Numbered from the stretch's first letter, positions 1 through 9,273 are shown. The stretch: DNA of 64,000 nucleotides from Flavobacterium sp. Root420 (GCF_001427905.1 NZ_LMEF01000001.1:620394-684393); one strand, 5' to 3'. The notes: a model not told the origin generated them from the sequence alone. Numbers and translations are program-made.

Positions 1-189
1 TAATTGCACACTCCCAAAAGGTACTGTCGCACCAGGATAAGTGTGCCCCATTTTTGCAGTACCGATCATTGGATCTACGTACTGAATCAAGTTTCGTTTT
101 TCAGTATTTTTTTTCTGTGCATTGGAAGCGTATCCAAGCATTAAAAATGATAATCCAAAAAGAAACCTTTGGTAATTTATTCTATTCAT
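1..189 (-). CDS. GH92-type alpha-mannosidase, N-terminal part
   Basis: Only the first 63 residues lie in the window; the gene runs off the left edge. The start is the ATG read leftward from 189. A signal peptide (hydrophobic residues about 9-24, ending SNAQ) is followed by YVDPMIGT and GHTYPGATVPFG. These match the conserved N-terminus of family 92 glycoside hydrolases, which are exported calcium-dependent exo-alpha-mannosidases typical of Bacteroidota glycan use. Seen: the motif and signal peptide. Inferred: enzyme activity, because the catalytic domain is outside the window. Confidence 0.8.
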   Translation of the reverse strand, partial: MNRINYQRFLFGLSFLMLGYASNAQKKNTEKRNLIQYVDPMIGTAKMGHTYPGATVPFGSVQL

Positions 190-369
190 CGGGTACTTTA
201 TTTAATCATTATTTTGTGGATAAAAACAATATCAGGTATTTACTAAAACGTTTTATCAATACTTTCAATTTAGAAAAATACAATAAAATATGCTTTTTAA
301 AAAATATAAATTTATCGAACCTCAAAAGGTTTTTAAATATCTTTGATTTACTAATATGCAATCCCATTC

Positions 370-993
370 ATGAAAAATTATATTTTCATTCTGATTCTTT
401 TTTCTTCGACATTTAACTATGCTCAAAAAATAGAAAGTTACAGACTTACAAAAGAACAAATTATAGAACGTGAACTCGACGGTGTTTCAGATTTCCCCAT
501 ATACAAAGCGTTTGAGTACAGTGATAAAGGAGGAGTTTATGAATTGCTTTTATGCGAAAATCAAAAAAAAATTAGTAAAAAAGATACTTTAAATACTAAA
601 ATTCAAGCCATTTGCACAATGAACGATCATGGTGGTTTTCTTGAAAAATGGCGCATAAATGATTTACTCGAAATCACAGAACCAAAAGAAACCAATATTT
701 GGTTTTGGACAAAATATTGCAGTACTAAAGATCTTGATGGAGATGGTTATATTGAGCCTATTATTGTTTATGGAACAAGAAATGAAAGTGACGAAATAAA
801 ACGACTTAAAATTATTACAATTTACAAAAACAAAAAATATGTGATCCGCGCTGTCGAATGCGATTTAGACTATTGCAGAAGTTTTAAAAAAGATGCGAAC
901 TGGAATTTATTGCCACAGAAAATAAAGATTTTTGTAGATAAATTAGTTGAGAAAATAAGGCAGGATCAGGGATTATTATTGAAAGATGGGTAG
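370..993 (+). CDS. secreted protein, M949_RS01915-type family
   Basis: A 207-residue protein with a signal peptide (residues 1-18, ending NYAQ). The body contains GVYELLLCENQKK, LNDHGG-like MNDHGGFLEKW, and DLDGDGYIEPIIVYG, a calcium-loop-like DxDGDG segment. The pattern resembles the Bacteroidota family annotated as M949_RS01915 surface polysaccharide biosynthesis protein, a name based on context rather than biochemistry. I recognise the family from memory only. It stands alone, 180 bp from the divergent GH92 gene. No catalytic motif is evident; a periplasmic or surface location is inferred from the signal peptide. Confidence 0.6.
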   Translation: MKNYIFILILFSSTFNYAQKIESYRLTKEQIIERELDGVSDFPIYKAFEYSDKGGVYELLLCENQKKISKKDTLNTKIQAICTMNDHGGFLEKWRINDLLEITEPKETNIWFWTKYCSTKDLDGDGYIEPIIVYGTRNESDEIKRLKIITIYKNKKYVIRAVECDLDYCRSFKKDANWNLLPQKIKIFVDKLVEKIRQDQGLLLKDG

Positions 994-1127
994 GTTTCTC
1001 TTTCCCGTTAATTGCTGGCTTAGTTGAATTATCATTTTTGATATATTTTTGTTTAGACAAAATAACCTTTTTTATAATTTTTAAATAGCTAGTAGCTGGA
1101 GACATCAATTTAGCTAACATCGAACTC

Positions 1128-1775
1128 ATGAAATCACTTACACTCTTTTTATCAATTTTGATATTTGCTACTTCTAGCTGCCAAAAGAAAAATATTGAAA
1201 ATAATAAAAATGAATTTGAAGGAAAAATTACATATGAAATTTCTGTTGTGTCGAAGACAAATAACATTTCTACAGAAGATCTCCAAAAAATATATGGTAC
1301 CAGAATGACAAAGTACTTTAAAGAAGGTAACTTCAAAATGTCATATAATGGTGAAGACATAAAAACGATATATTTTATCAAAAATGACAATAAGGAATAT
1401 GATTATCGAAATGGTATTGACACGCTTTTTGTTACACCTTATAATAATGAAAGCCGACAATTAATTAATTCCAAATTTGAAAAGTCTGAAAAAATAATTC
1501 TTAACCGAAAATGTAAATTGTTAATTCATGAATTGGAGGATACTAAGAATTCTTATTGGTACGATCCTTCATTATATATAAACCCGGAAAACTACAAAGA
1601 CAGTAAATTTAGTTTTACTGATTTATATTTTGAGCAAGCAAAAGCACCTTGGTTAAAATATAAATATGATGGAAAAAATATTGCGATAACATATACCGCA
1701 ATTCAAATAAGTGAGGAAAAACTAGACAATAATACATTTCATTTGCCTGATTTACCAAAGATTTACTATCATTAA
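1128..1775 (+). CDS. hypothetical lipoprotein
   Basis: A 215-residue protein. The N-terminus has a lipoprotein signal: hydrophobic stretch, then ATSSC with the lipid-attachment Cys at residue 18. The mature part begins FEGKITYEISV, a beta-strand opening seen in small Bacteroidota lipoproteins of the DUF4412/GLPGLI sort, and contains alternating strands and a short KCKLLIHE segment. I do not recognise the exact family. The stop is only 5 bp from the end of the convergent acetyltransferase gene. Envelope location is supported by the lipobox; function is unknown. Confidence 0.6.
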   Translation: MKSLTLFLSILIFATSSCQKKNIENNKNEFEGKITYEISVVSKTNNISTEDLQKIYGTRMTKYFKEGNFKMSYNGEDIKTIYFIKNDNKEYDYRNGIDTLFVTPYNNESRQLINSKFEKSEKIILNRKCKLLIHELEDTKNSYWYDPSLYINPENYKDSKFSFTDLYFEQAKAPWLKYKYDGKNIAITYTAIQISEEKLDNNTFHLPDLPKIYYH

Positions 1776-1780
1776 TTCAA

Positions 1781-2389
1781 TTATAATTTCCTTCTTAAAT
1801 TTTCCTTAACCTCATCAAACCATTCGTCTTTAAGAATACTTAAAACTATAGAATCGCGACGAACTTCGCTATTTGTGGTTGGCATGTGGCTCCTTAAAAC
1901 ACCCTCGACTTTACAGCCAATGCTTTTCATTGCAGCAATACTTCTTTTGTTGCTGTTGTCTGCGCGAAATTCTACTCTTTCTAATCCAAGAGTTTCAAAA
2001 GCAAATTGAAGCAATAAGAATTTACAATGCTTGTTAAGACCAGTTCCTCTAAAAGCAGAACCATACCAGGTGTAGCCTAATTGCGCTGTTTTATATGCGA
2101 GCTGTATGTCGTAAAAACGTGTTGAACCTGCGTATTTTTGAGATTTTTTATCGAAAACAATAAATGGAAATTCTCTTTTTTCTTCTCTTGCTTTTATGGC
2201 CGATTGAATATAATTGATCAGGTTTTCTTTTCCGTCTGCACCTACTAAAGAATATTTCCAGGTTTCTGGCTCATTGATAGAGATTTCCAGTAAATTTTCG
2301 ACATCTGATTCCTGCAAAGGGCGTAATAAAACCAAATCGTCTTCTAAAATAATATTGTCTGAGAAACTGAAACTATATTCTTGATTCAT
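1781..2389 (-). CDS. GNAT family N-acetyltransferase (RimJ/RimL-like)
   Basis: About 202 residues. The N-terminal LVLLRPLQESDVENLLEIS and the later LGYTWYGSAFRGTGLNKHCKFLLLQFAFE with RVEFRADNSNKRSIAAMKSIG match the acetyl-CoA-binding core of GNAT enzymes of the ribosomal-protein alanine acetyltransferase type (acceptor normally an N-terminal amine). The start at 2389 (MNQEYSF) is preferred over the ATG at 2419, because the upstream ten residues are unlike the family N-terminus. Substrate cannot be deduced. Cytoplasmic, no signal peptide. Confidence 0.85.
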   Translation of the reverse strand: MNQEYSFSFSDNIILEDDLVLLRPLQESDVENLLEISINEPETWKYSLVGADGKENLINYIQSAIKAREEKREFPFIVFDKKSQKYAGSTRFYDIQLAYKTAQLGYTWYGSAFRGTGLNKHCKFLLLQFAFETLGLERVEFRADNSNKRSIAAMKSIGCKVEGVLRSHMPTTNSEVRRDSIVLSILKDEWFDEVKENLRRKL

Positions 2390-2476
2390 GCTTTTATATT
2401 CTTTTGAAGTTTTTGTCACTTTGCAGAATAATTATACCGCAAAGCTACACCAAGATTTCACAGAAGCTCACAAAGA

Positions 2477-2833
2477 TTACTCACTCATTTCGTCATAACG
2501 TTCCGGTACTTGCGGATCGTATAATGGACATTTGAATTCTTCCATCAAAGCGACTAACTTATTCATGGTTTTTCCTTCAGTTCCGTAGCAGTCTATTTTG
2601 ATGCTTTGTGGTGTTGAAATAACTTGGAACGCACCTTTTCCTGAAGTATTTTGCCAGCTGTTTTCATCTACTTTTTCCCATTCTGAAAATACCGAAGCGA
2701 TTCGGTTTAGAATTACTTCTACCGGAAGTGTTTCTAATCCATCAACTTGTTCTTTTTCCACAAGAGCTTCATAAACTTCGTGATGATTTAAATAAATCTC
2801 ATCTAAATATCTCCAAAAAAGTAATTCGTACAT
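2477..2833 (-). CDS. conserved hypothetical protein
   Basis: A 118-residue acidic, soluble protein without signal peptide or membrane segment. It begins MYELLFWRYLDEIYLNHHEV and ends with a CPLYDPQVPERYDEMSE tail. I recognise no domain. It lies between purM and the acetyltransferase on the same strand and may be co-transcribed with either, but a repeat palindrome separates it from purM. Codon use looks like its neighbours. Confidence 0.6.
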   Translation of the reverse strand: MYELLFWRYLDEIYLNHHEVYEALVEKEQVDGLETLPVEVILNRIASVFSEWEKVDENSWQNTSGKGAFQVISTPQSIKIDCYGTEGKTMNKLVALMEEFKCPLYDPQVPERYDEMSE

Positions 2834-2859
2834 AACGATTTTTTTAACGATTATTTTTT

Positions 2860-2918
2860 GTAGAGGCGCACAGCAGTGTGTCTAACATTACGTAAGACGC
2901 ACTGCTGTGCGCCTCTAC
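2860..2918. repeat. REP-like palindrome (24-bp arms)
   Basis: Arms of 24 bp with a single mismatch (left GTAGAGGCGCACAGCAGTG, at 2860; right ends at 2918) enclose an 11-bp loop. It sits in the 94-bp gap between purM and the hypothetical gene. It is GC-rich compared with its surroundings and carries no T-tract, so it looks like a dispersed palindrome rather than a terminator. Confidence 0.75.
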
Positions 2919-2927
2919 ATTAAAAAA

Positions 2928-4106
2928 TTAATATTCGAATGTTCCGTATTCGCTGGTAATAGTCAACTTTTTACTATCAGCCGCTTCTACTCTACCTACG
3001 ATTTGTGCATCGACATTGAATGATTTTGAAATCGCAATAATATCCTGTGCAATGTTTTCCGGCACGTAAATTTCCATACGGTGACCGCAGTTGAAAACCT
3101 GATACATTTCTTTCCAATCGGTTTTTGATTGCTCCTGAATTAACTTGAACAATGGTGGAACCGGAAATAAGTTATCTTTTATAATATGTAAATTTTGAAC
3201 GAAATGTAAAATTTTAGTCTGCGCTCCTCCACTGCAATGTACCATTCCGTGAATTTCGTTTGGAGTATAAGTATCTAAAATTTTCTTGATAATTGGCGCA
3301 TAGGTTCTTGTTGGAGAAAGTACCAGCTGACCTGCATTGATTGGACTATTCTCCACTTCATCCGTTAAATTTACCTGACCGGAATAAATCAATTCTTCCG
3401 GAACAAGGGCATCATAACTTTCAGGATATTTTTTAGCCAGATATTTTCCGAAAACATCGTGGCGTGCAGAAGTTAATCCATTACTTCCCATTCCGCCATT
3501 ATAGCTTTTTTCGTAAGTAGCCTGACCAAAAGAAGCTAAACCAACAATTACATCTCCAGCTTTAATATTGGCATTATCCACAACATCACTACGCTTCATA
3601 CGTGCCGTTACAGTGGAATCTACAATAATAGTACGAACTACATCTCCAACATCAGCAGTTTCTCCACCAGTTGAATGAATAGTTACACCGAAAGATTTTA
3701 ATTCGTTAATTAATTCTTCCGTTCCGTTGATAATTGCCGAAATAACTTCTGCCGGAATTAAGTTTTTATTTCTTCCGATAGTTGATGAAAGCAAGATATT
3801 ATCGGTTGCTCCAACACATAATAAATCATCGATATTCATGATTAAGGCATCCTGAGCAATTCCTTTCCAAACTGAAATATCTCCGGTTTCTTTCCAATAC
3901 ATATACGCCAAAGACGATTTTGTACCAGCTCCGTCAGCATGCATAATTAAGCAATGATCTGAATCCTGAGTTAAATAATCAGGGACAATTTTGCAGAATG
4001 CCTGGGGAAATAAACCTTTGTCAATATTTTTTATGGCGTTGTGTACGTCTTCTTTTGATGCTGAAACACCTCTTTGTGCGTACCTTTTGCTAGAATCTGA
4101 ACTCAT
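2928..4106 (-). CDS. purM: phosphoribosylformylglycinamidine cyclo-ligase (AIR synthase)
   Basis: Catalyses ATP-dependent closure of FGAM to AIR in de novo purine synthesis. The 392 residues show the PurM/PurL ATP-binding fold: HADGAGTKSS near residue 68, MNIDDLLCVGA, STGGETADVGD and a C-terminal HCSGGAQTKI, FNCGHRMEIYV. It is about 45 residues longer than enterobacterial PurM, as in Bacteroidota homologues. The start at 4106 (MSSDSSKRYAQRGVS) is chosen; an upstream in-frame ATG at 4229 would add 41 residues of non-homologous, repeat-derived sequence. Confidence 0.92.
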   Translation of the reverse strand: MSSDSSKRYAQRGVSASKEDVHNAIKNIDKGLFPQAFCKIVPDYLTQDSDHCLIMHADGAGTKSSLAYMYWKETGDISVWKGIAQDALIMNIDDLLCVGATDNILLSSTIGRNKNLIPAEVISAIINGTEELINELKSFGVTIHSTGGETADVGDVVRTIIVDSTVTARMKRSDVVDNANIKAGDVIVGLASFGQATYEKSYNGGMGSNGLTSARHDVFGKYLAKKYPESYDALVPEELIYSGQVNLTDEVENSPINAGQLVLSPTRTYAPIIKKILDTYTPNEIHGMVHCSGGAQTKILHFVQNLHIIKDNLFPVPPLFKLIQEQSKTDWKEMYQVFNCGHRMEIYVPENIAQDIIAISKSFNVDAQIVGRVEAADSKKLTITSEYGTFEY

Positions 4107-4356
4107 GAAAATTAGTTTGTGTTGATGTGGTGCAAAGATAATCCCTTTTTTTAATTCTTTGATTGATTCGGATGTTGATTGTAAAAAAGTTTTTGCCACT
4201 ACCCGAGCGATAGCGAATTGGCGAAGCAATTACACTAATTTTCACTAATTAAATTGGAGAAGTAAAAAAGCCACAGATTATAAGATTTAATCGATTAAAG
4301 ATTGCGTCGAAAAATTCACCACAAATTACACAAATTATCACAAATTTTTATAAAAC

Positions 4357-4383
4357 AAAAATCATCCGCTAAGGATGATTTTT
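4357..4383 (-). terminator. bidirectional hairpin downstream of glnN
   Basis: Perfect 11-bp arms AAAAATCATCC / GGATGATTTTT with a 5-base loop. It lies 60 bp past the glnN stop and is flanked by T-rich DNA on the minus strand. The rest of the 338-bp gap (4107-4444) holds ACAAATTacACAAATT-type short repeats and nothing that looks coding. Confidence 0.7.
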
Positions 4384-4444
4384 GAATATTTAGATTTCCA
4401 TTAAAAGTATGAAAATAAAATTAGTGTAATTCGTGTTTAAAAAA

Positions 4445-6634
4445 CTATTTAGTAAACAATAATTCTCTGTATTTTGTAAGTGTCCAACTTTCGTCATCAA
4501 CCAATAATTCTAATTTATCACAGTGATTACGAATATCTTCAAAATAAGGTTTTACATAATTACAATACGCTTCAGCCATTTTTTGGGCATCCGTTAATTG
4601 GTTTGCTTTTTTTCTTTCATTAGTCATCGCCAATACCTTAGAATTGATTCCTTCGATATGACCTGAAATTTCTTTGATCAAAACAATTTGTTCTTTCGCA
4701 ATGGTTTCAAACTCTTTTCCAAATATTTCTTTTAAACCTTTTACGTTTTCAATTAAGGTATTTTGGTAACGAATCGCTGTCGGGATTACATGATTTCTGG
4801 AAATATCACCTAAAACTCTTCCTTCAATCTGAATCTTTTTAGTGTATTCTTCCAATTCAATTTCGTAGCGAGCTTCGGCTTCAACATGATTTAAGATTCC
4901 TAATTCATCAAATAAATCTAAAGCTTGTTTAGAAACTTTTGCTTTAATTGCTTCCGGAGTTGTTTTAAAATTACTTAAACCTCTTTTAGCTGCTTCTTTT
5001 TCCCAGGCATCGCTATATCCGTCACCTTCAAAAAGTATTTTCTTCGATTGTTTGATGTATTCTCTTAAAACATTAAAGATGGCATCATCTTTTTTCATGT
5101 CTTTCGAATCGATCAAATTATCAACCTCTATTTTGAAATCTTTCAATTGTTTGGCCACAATAGCATTCAAGGTTGTCATCGCGTTTGAACAGTTTGCATT
5201 TGAACCAACTGCTCTAAACTCAAATTTATTTCCTGTAAAGGCAAAAGGAGAAGTCCTGTTTCTGTCCGTATTGTCTAAAAGAACGTCTGGAATTTTGCCC
5301 ACCACATTCAGTTTTAAATCGGTTTTTTCTTCCGGAGATAATTTACCAGTTGTTACACTTTCCAATTCAGACAAAACTTTAGTCAATTGTGCTCCAATAA
5401 AAACAGAAATAATCGCAGGCGGCGCTTCATTCGCTCCTAACCTGTGGTCGTTACTTGCTGTTGCAATTGATGCTCTTAATAAAGTTTCATAATCATTTAC
5501 CGCTTTAATCGTATTGATAAAGAAAGTCAAAAACTGTAAATTACTCATTGGGGTCTTACTAGGACTCAACAAGTTAACTCCTGTATCTGTTGCCAATGAC
5601 CAGTTGTTGTGTTTTCCTGAACCGTTAACGCCTTTAAATGGTTTTTCGTGGAATAACACCTTAAAATCATGACGTTCTGCTACTCTTTGCATCACATCCA
5701 TTAATAAGGAGTTATGATCAACAGCCAAATTTGTTTCTTCGAAAATGGGTGCCAGCTCAAACTGATTTGGCGCGACCTCATTATGACGTGTTTTTACCGG
5801 AATTCCCAATAACATACATTCCTGCTCTAAATCTCTCATATACGTTAAAGCACGAGTTGGAATAGAACCAAAATAATGATCATCAAGCTGTTGTCCTTTT
5901 GCAGATGTATGTCCTAATAAGGTTCTTCCTGTCATCATTAAATCAGGACGGGAATTAGCTAATGATTTATCAATCAGAAAATATTCCTGCTCCCAACCTA
6001 AAGTTGCTGTTACTTTTTTGACATTTTTATCAAAATAGCGACATACTTCAGTGGCCGCTTCATCCATAGCAGATAAGGCTCTTAACAATGGAATTTTATT
6101 ATCTAAGGCTTCACCTGTATAAGCGATAAAAACAGTTGGAATACATAATGTAGTTCCATAAATAAATGCCGGAGATGTAGGATCCCAGGCGGTATAACCC
6201 CTGGCTTCAAATGTATTTCTGATTCCACCATTCGGGAAACTTGATGCATCAGGTTCTTGTTGTACCAATTGCGCTCCGCCAAATTTTTCTACCGGATCAC
6301 TTCCATCATAAGAAATATCAAAAAAAGCATCATGTTTTTCTGCGGTTGTTCCGGTAAGTGGCTGAAACCAGTGTGTATAATGCGTAACGCCTTTGGCCAA
6401 AGCCCACTCTTTCATTCCCATGGCAATATAATCTGCCAGTTTTCTGTCTATTTTAGTTCCGTGCTGAATCGCATCCCTAACTCCTTTTAAAGCATCCGAA
6501 GTTAAATATTGCTTCATTGCTTTTTCGTTAAACACATTTGAACCAAAAATGTTAGATTTTCTATCAATTTCTTCAAAATGCACTGGCTTTCTTGTAGAAG
6601 CTTCTTTCAAAGCTTGGAAACGTAATGTTGACAT
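4445..6634 (-). CDS. glnN: glutamine synthetase type III
   Basis: Makes glutamine from glutamate, ammonia and ATP. At 729 residues it has the size of GSIII (GlnN), the dodecameric class common in Bacteroidota. Conserved segments include GWEQEYFLID, TRHNEVAPNQFELAPIFE, HEKPFKGVNGSGKHNNWSL and ASNDHRLGANEAPPAI, covering the metal- and ATP-binding barrel. It is transcribed away from a second, type II synthetase gene across a 428-bp AT-rich gap, so both may answer to nitrogen status. No regulatory adenylylation segment of the GSI type is present. Confidence 0.95.
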   Translation of the reverse strand: MSTLRFQALKEASTRKPVHFEEIDRKSNIFGSNVFNEKAMKQYLTSDALKGVRDAIQHGTKIDRKLADYIAMGMKEWALAKGVTHYTHWFQPLTGTTAEKHDAFFDISYDGSDPVEKFGGAQLVQQEPDASSFPNGGIRNTFEARGYTAWDPTSPAFIYGTTLCIPTVFIAYTGEALDNKIPLLRALSAMDEAATEVCRYFDKNVKKVTATLGWEQEYFLIDKSLANSRPDLMMTGRTLLGHTSAKGQQLDDHYFGSIPTRALTYMRDLEQECMLLGIPVKTRHNEVAPNQFELAPIFEETNLAVDHNSLLMDVMQRVAERHDFKVLFHEKPFKGVNGSGKHNNWSLATDTGVNLLSPSKTPMSNLQFLTFFINTIKAVNDYETLLRASIATASNDHRLGANEAPPAIISVFIGAQLTKVLSELESVTTGKLSPEEKTDLKLNVVGKIPDVLLDNTDRNRTSPFAFTGNKFEFRAVGSNANCSNAMTTLNAIVAKQLKDFKIEVDNLIDSKDMKKDDAIFNVLREYIKQSKKILFEGDGYSDAWEKEAAKRGLSNFKTTPEAIKAKVSKQALDLFDELGILNHVEAEARYEIELEEYTKKIQIEGRVLGDISRNHVIPTAIRYQNTLIENVKGLKEIFGKEFETIAKEQIVLIKEISGHIEGINSKVLAMTNERKKANQLTDAQKMAEAYCNYVKPYFEDIRNHCDKLELLVDDESWTLTKYRELLFTK

Positions 6635-7015
6635 GTATGTAAGTTTAAAGATTCGTAATAAATTTCACTAAAAAAAGAGGAACAAATATAAACAATAAAA
6701 CAGCCTGATTAAAAGATAAATTTTCAAAATTTATGTGGTAATATTTCAACAGAAGATCACTTTTTCAAAGAATAATTAATTCAATTTAAAGAAATGTAAC
6801 AAAATACATCGGTATTATTCATTAAATAAACATTTTTTCATAATTTCTTAACCCATAAATTCAAAAATAGTTCGTAATTATTACGAATTTATTTTTTTAT
6901 GGTGTTAAAAATTGCTTTTTTAAAAATATACCCCCATCTAAATTGCGCTTCTCAAAAAAATTATACTCCGTAAAACAAAATAGCCCCCTAATTTTTAGGA
7001 CTAAAAAAATAAATC

Positions 7016-7023
7016 TATATTTG
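7016..7023 (+). promoter_or_regulatory. predicted -7 box for the type II glutamine synthetase
   Basis: TATATTTG matches the Bacteroidota -7 consensus TAnnTTTG and lies 39 bp before the start codon. No clean TTG -33 box lies at the usual distance. The rest of the 428-bp gap 6635-7062 is very AT-rich and holds no coding potential. Confidence 0.55.
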
Positions 7024-7062
7024 ACCAATCGAAAAAAAACAAAAAAATAAATTTATATTATT

Positions 7063-8076
7063 ATGGCTAAAATTAAGTTAGAGTACATTTGGTTAGATGG
7101 ATATGAACCAACTCAAAATCTTAGAAGTAAAACGAAAGTTGAGGAGCACGAAAATTTCAAAGGAACATTAGAAGAACTTGGAAACTGGTCATTTGATGGT
7201 TCATCAACAAAACAAGCCGAAGGAGGTTCTTCAGACTGTTTATTAGTTCCTGTTGCAATTTATCCTGATCCAACCCGCATCAATGGATATTTAGTAATGA
7301 CTGAAGTTATGTATGCTGATGGAACTCCACACTCTTCAAACGGTAGAGCTACTATTGATGATGATGGTGATTTCTGGTTTGGTTTCGAACAAGAATATTT
7401 CATCATGGATACTAAAACTTTATTGCCATTAGGTTTCCCTGTTGGAGGTTATCCTGCTCCACAAGGTATGTACTACTGTTCTGTAGGTGGAAAAAACACT
7501 CACGGAAGAAAATTAGTAGAAGAACATGCTGATTTATGTATCGCTGCCGGAATTAACTTTGAAGGTATTAACCAAGAAGTAGCTTGCGGACAATGGGAAT
7601 TTCAATTATTCGCTAAAGGTGCTAAAAAAGCCGGAGACGAAATCTGGGTTGCTCGTTATTTACTAGATCGTTTGACTGAAAAATATGGTTACTATATCGA
7701 ATACCACCCAAAACCACTAGGAGATACTGACTGGAATGGTTCTGGAATGCATGCAAACTTCTCTAACGAGGTGTTAAGAACATGTGGAGATAAAGCTACT
7801 TACGAAAAAATCTGTGAGGCTTTCCGTCCTGTTACTGCTGAGCACATTGCAGTTTACGGAGCTTACAACGACCAACGTTTAACTGGTAAACACGAAACTG
7901 CCTCTATCCACGATTTCTCTTATGGAGTTTCAGACAGAGGATGTTCTATCAGAATTCCTTTAATGACTGTTCAAAAAGGATGGAAAGGTTGGTTAGAAGA
8001 CAGAAGACCAGCTTCAAACGGAGATCCATACAAAATTGCTGCAAGAATTATCAAAACTGTTAAATCAGCACTATAA
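7063..8076 (+). CDS. glutamine synthetase, type II (eukaryote-like)
   Basis: A second glutamine-forming enzyme, 337 residues, the short GSII form. N-terminal beta-grasp part with KLEYIWLDGYEPTQNLRSKT and GNWSFDGSSTKQAEGGSSDC; catalytic barrel with FGFEQEYFIMD, GINQEVACGQWEFQLF, TDWNGSGMHANFS and HDFSYGVSDRGCSIRIP. These are the glutamate, ATP and metal-binding segments of eukaryotic-type GS. It has its own promoter and a strong terminator, so it is monocistronic. Divergent from glnN. Confidence 0.95.
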   Translation: MAKIKLEYIWLDGYEPTQNLRSKTKVEEHENFKGTLEELGNWSFDGSSTKQAEGGSSDCLLVPVAIYPDPTRINGYLVMTEVMYADGTPHSSNGRATIDDDGDFWFGFEQEYFIMDTKTLLPLGFPVGGYPAPQGMYYCSVGGKNTHGRKLVEEHADLCIAAGINFEGINQEVACGQWEFQLFAKGAKKAGDEIWVARYLLDRLTEKYGYYIEYHPKPLGDTDWNGSGMHANFSNEVLRTCGDKATYEKICEAFRPVTAEHIAVYGAYNDQRLTGKHETASIHDFSYGVSDRGCSIRIPLMTVQKGWKGWLEDRRPASNGDPYKIAARIIKTVKSAL

Positions 8077-8097
8077 TTCAAAGCTTACATTATACCT

Positions 8098-8130
8098 AAA
8101 GAGGCTGCCCAAAAGGCAGCCTCTTTTTTT
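8098..8130 (+). terminator. Rho-independent terminator of type II GS gene
   Basis: Stem AAAGAGGCTGCC / GGCAGCCTCTTT with a short A-rich loop, followed by a run of seven T, 22 bp after the stop codon. Confidence 0.9.
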
Positions 8131-8171
8131 CGATCGTTTGTCATTAAGAAAAGAAGTCTCAGGACTGCATC

Positions 8172-8204
8172 AAACCCGACAGGTTTTAAAAACCTGTCGG
8201 GTTT
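8172..8204. repeat. REP-like palindrome AAACCCGACAGG
   Basis: Near-perfect palindrome, AAACCCGACAGGTTTT facing AAACCTGTCGGGTTT, placed between the terminator of the GS gene and the terC promoter. Its GC-rich core and lack of a nearby gene end suggest a mobile intergenic palindrome of the kind scattered in Flavobacterium genomes. Confidence 0.7.
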
Positions 8205-8258
8205 AGAAATTGAAGGTAATTTTCTAATAATTTAATTTTTAAGTTAAACTTCAAAACT

Positions 8259-8266
8259 TATCTTTG
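8259..8266 (+). promoter_or_regulatory. predicted -7 box of terC-family gene
   Basis: TATCTTTG fits TAnnTTTG and ends 23 bp before the ATG at 8290. No convincing -33 TTG is visible. Confidence 0.5.
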
Positions 8267-8289
8267 TAAATCATTTAAAAAATATCATA

Positions 8290-9255
8290 ATGGTTTGGAT
8301 TTTCTTTTTATTAGCCGTCATAATTATTCTTGCTTTAGACTTAGGAGTTTTTAATAAAACACCTCATATTATTAGTACTAAAGAAGCAAGCAAATGGACA
8401 TTGATTTGGGTAACACTTTCGTTCTTGTTTTCTGGTGTAATTTACTGGCTTTATACTACAGATTATATTGCAAATCCTGATGGGCTAAAACCTGCAGTTG
8501 CTTCCATGAAGTTTATTACGGGTTATTTAATCGAACTTTCTTTAAGTGTTGATAATATTTTTGTTATTGCTATTATTTTCGCTTCTTTCAAAATACCACA
8601 AAAATACCAACATCGCGTTTTATTCTGGGGGATTTTAGGAGCCATCGTTTTTCGTGGATTGATGATTTTCTTCGGAGTTATGTTAATCAATAAATTCACC
8701 TGGACTACTTATGTATTTGGTTTATTCTTGCTCTTCACCGCTGTAAAAATGCTATTTTCTAGTGAAGACGAAGATTTCCAGCCGAAAGATTCTTTTGTTT
8801 ATAAAACACTTGGAAAAATTATTCCGATTACCTCTCATATGGAGCACGAGAAATTTTTCGTTTTAACAGAAAAAGGAAAAAAAGCCGCTACTCCTTTATT
8901 TGTAGCCTTAATTGTTATTGAAGTTATGGATGTGCTTTTTGCAGTTGATAGTGTTCCTGCAATTTTAGCTATTACTTCTGATCCGTTTTTGGTATTTAGT
9001 TCTAATATTTTTGCGATTCTTGGATTACGTTCTATGTATTTTTTTCTTGCCAATATGCTGGCAAAATTCAGCTATCTGGAATACAGCTTAGTTGCTATTT
9101 TAGCTTTTGTTGGATTAAAAATGCTACTGCATGATTTTATTCACCTTCCGGAATGGGCTTCTTTAGGATTTATTGCACTATCACTTTTAGTAGGGATCTT
9201 GGTTTCTCTTAAATTTGGTAAAGAAAAAGAACTTACAGATTTAGATCTGGATTGA
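8290..9255 (+). CDS. TerC family integral membrane protein
   Basis: A 321-residue polytopic membrane protein with about nine hydrophobic helices. The family signature appears twice: LSLSVDNIFVIAIIFASFKIP and VIEVMDVLFAVDSVPAILAIT, whose acidic residues inside helices are thought to bind metal ions. TerC/Alx proteins act in manganese export and tellurite or pH stress. Family assignment is firm; the transported ion is inferred. Single gene with own promoter and terminator. Confidence 0.9.
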   Translation: MVWIFFLLAVIIILALDLGVFNKTPHIISTKEASKWTLIWVTLSFLFSGVIYWLYTTDYIANPDGLKPAVASMKFITGYLIELSLSVDNIFVIAIIFASFKIPQKYQHRVLFWGILGAIVFRGLMIFFGVMLINKFTWTTYVFGLFLLFTAVKMLFSSEDEDFQPKDSFVYKTLGKIIPITSHMEHEKFFVLTEKGKKAATPLFVALIVIEVMDVLFAVDSVPAILAITSDPFLVFSSNIFAILGLRSMYFFLANMLAKFSYLEYSLVAILAFVGLKMLLHDFIHLPEWASLGFIALSLLVGILVSLKFGKEKELTDLDLD

Positions 9256-9273
9256 TTTTCTAACATATATTCA

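Noticed and set aside
54..416. 120-residue plus-strand open frame at the left edge
   Set aside because: Lies opposite the GH92 N-terminus, whose motif is convincing, and overlaps the next gene's signal peptide.
884..1390. 168-residue minus-strand open frame
   Set aside because: Overlaps two plus-strand genes with signal peptides and good codon use; it is an antisense shadow.
4107..4229. Longer purM N-terminus
   Set aside because: The added 41 residues derive from intergenic repeat sequence (ACGAATT/ACAAATT type) and are not seen in the family.
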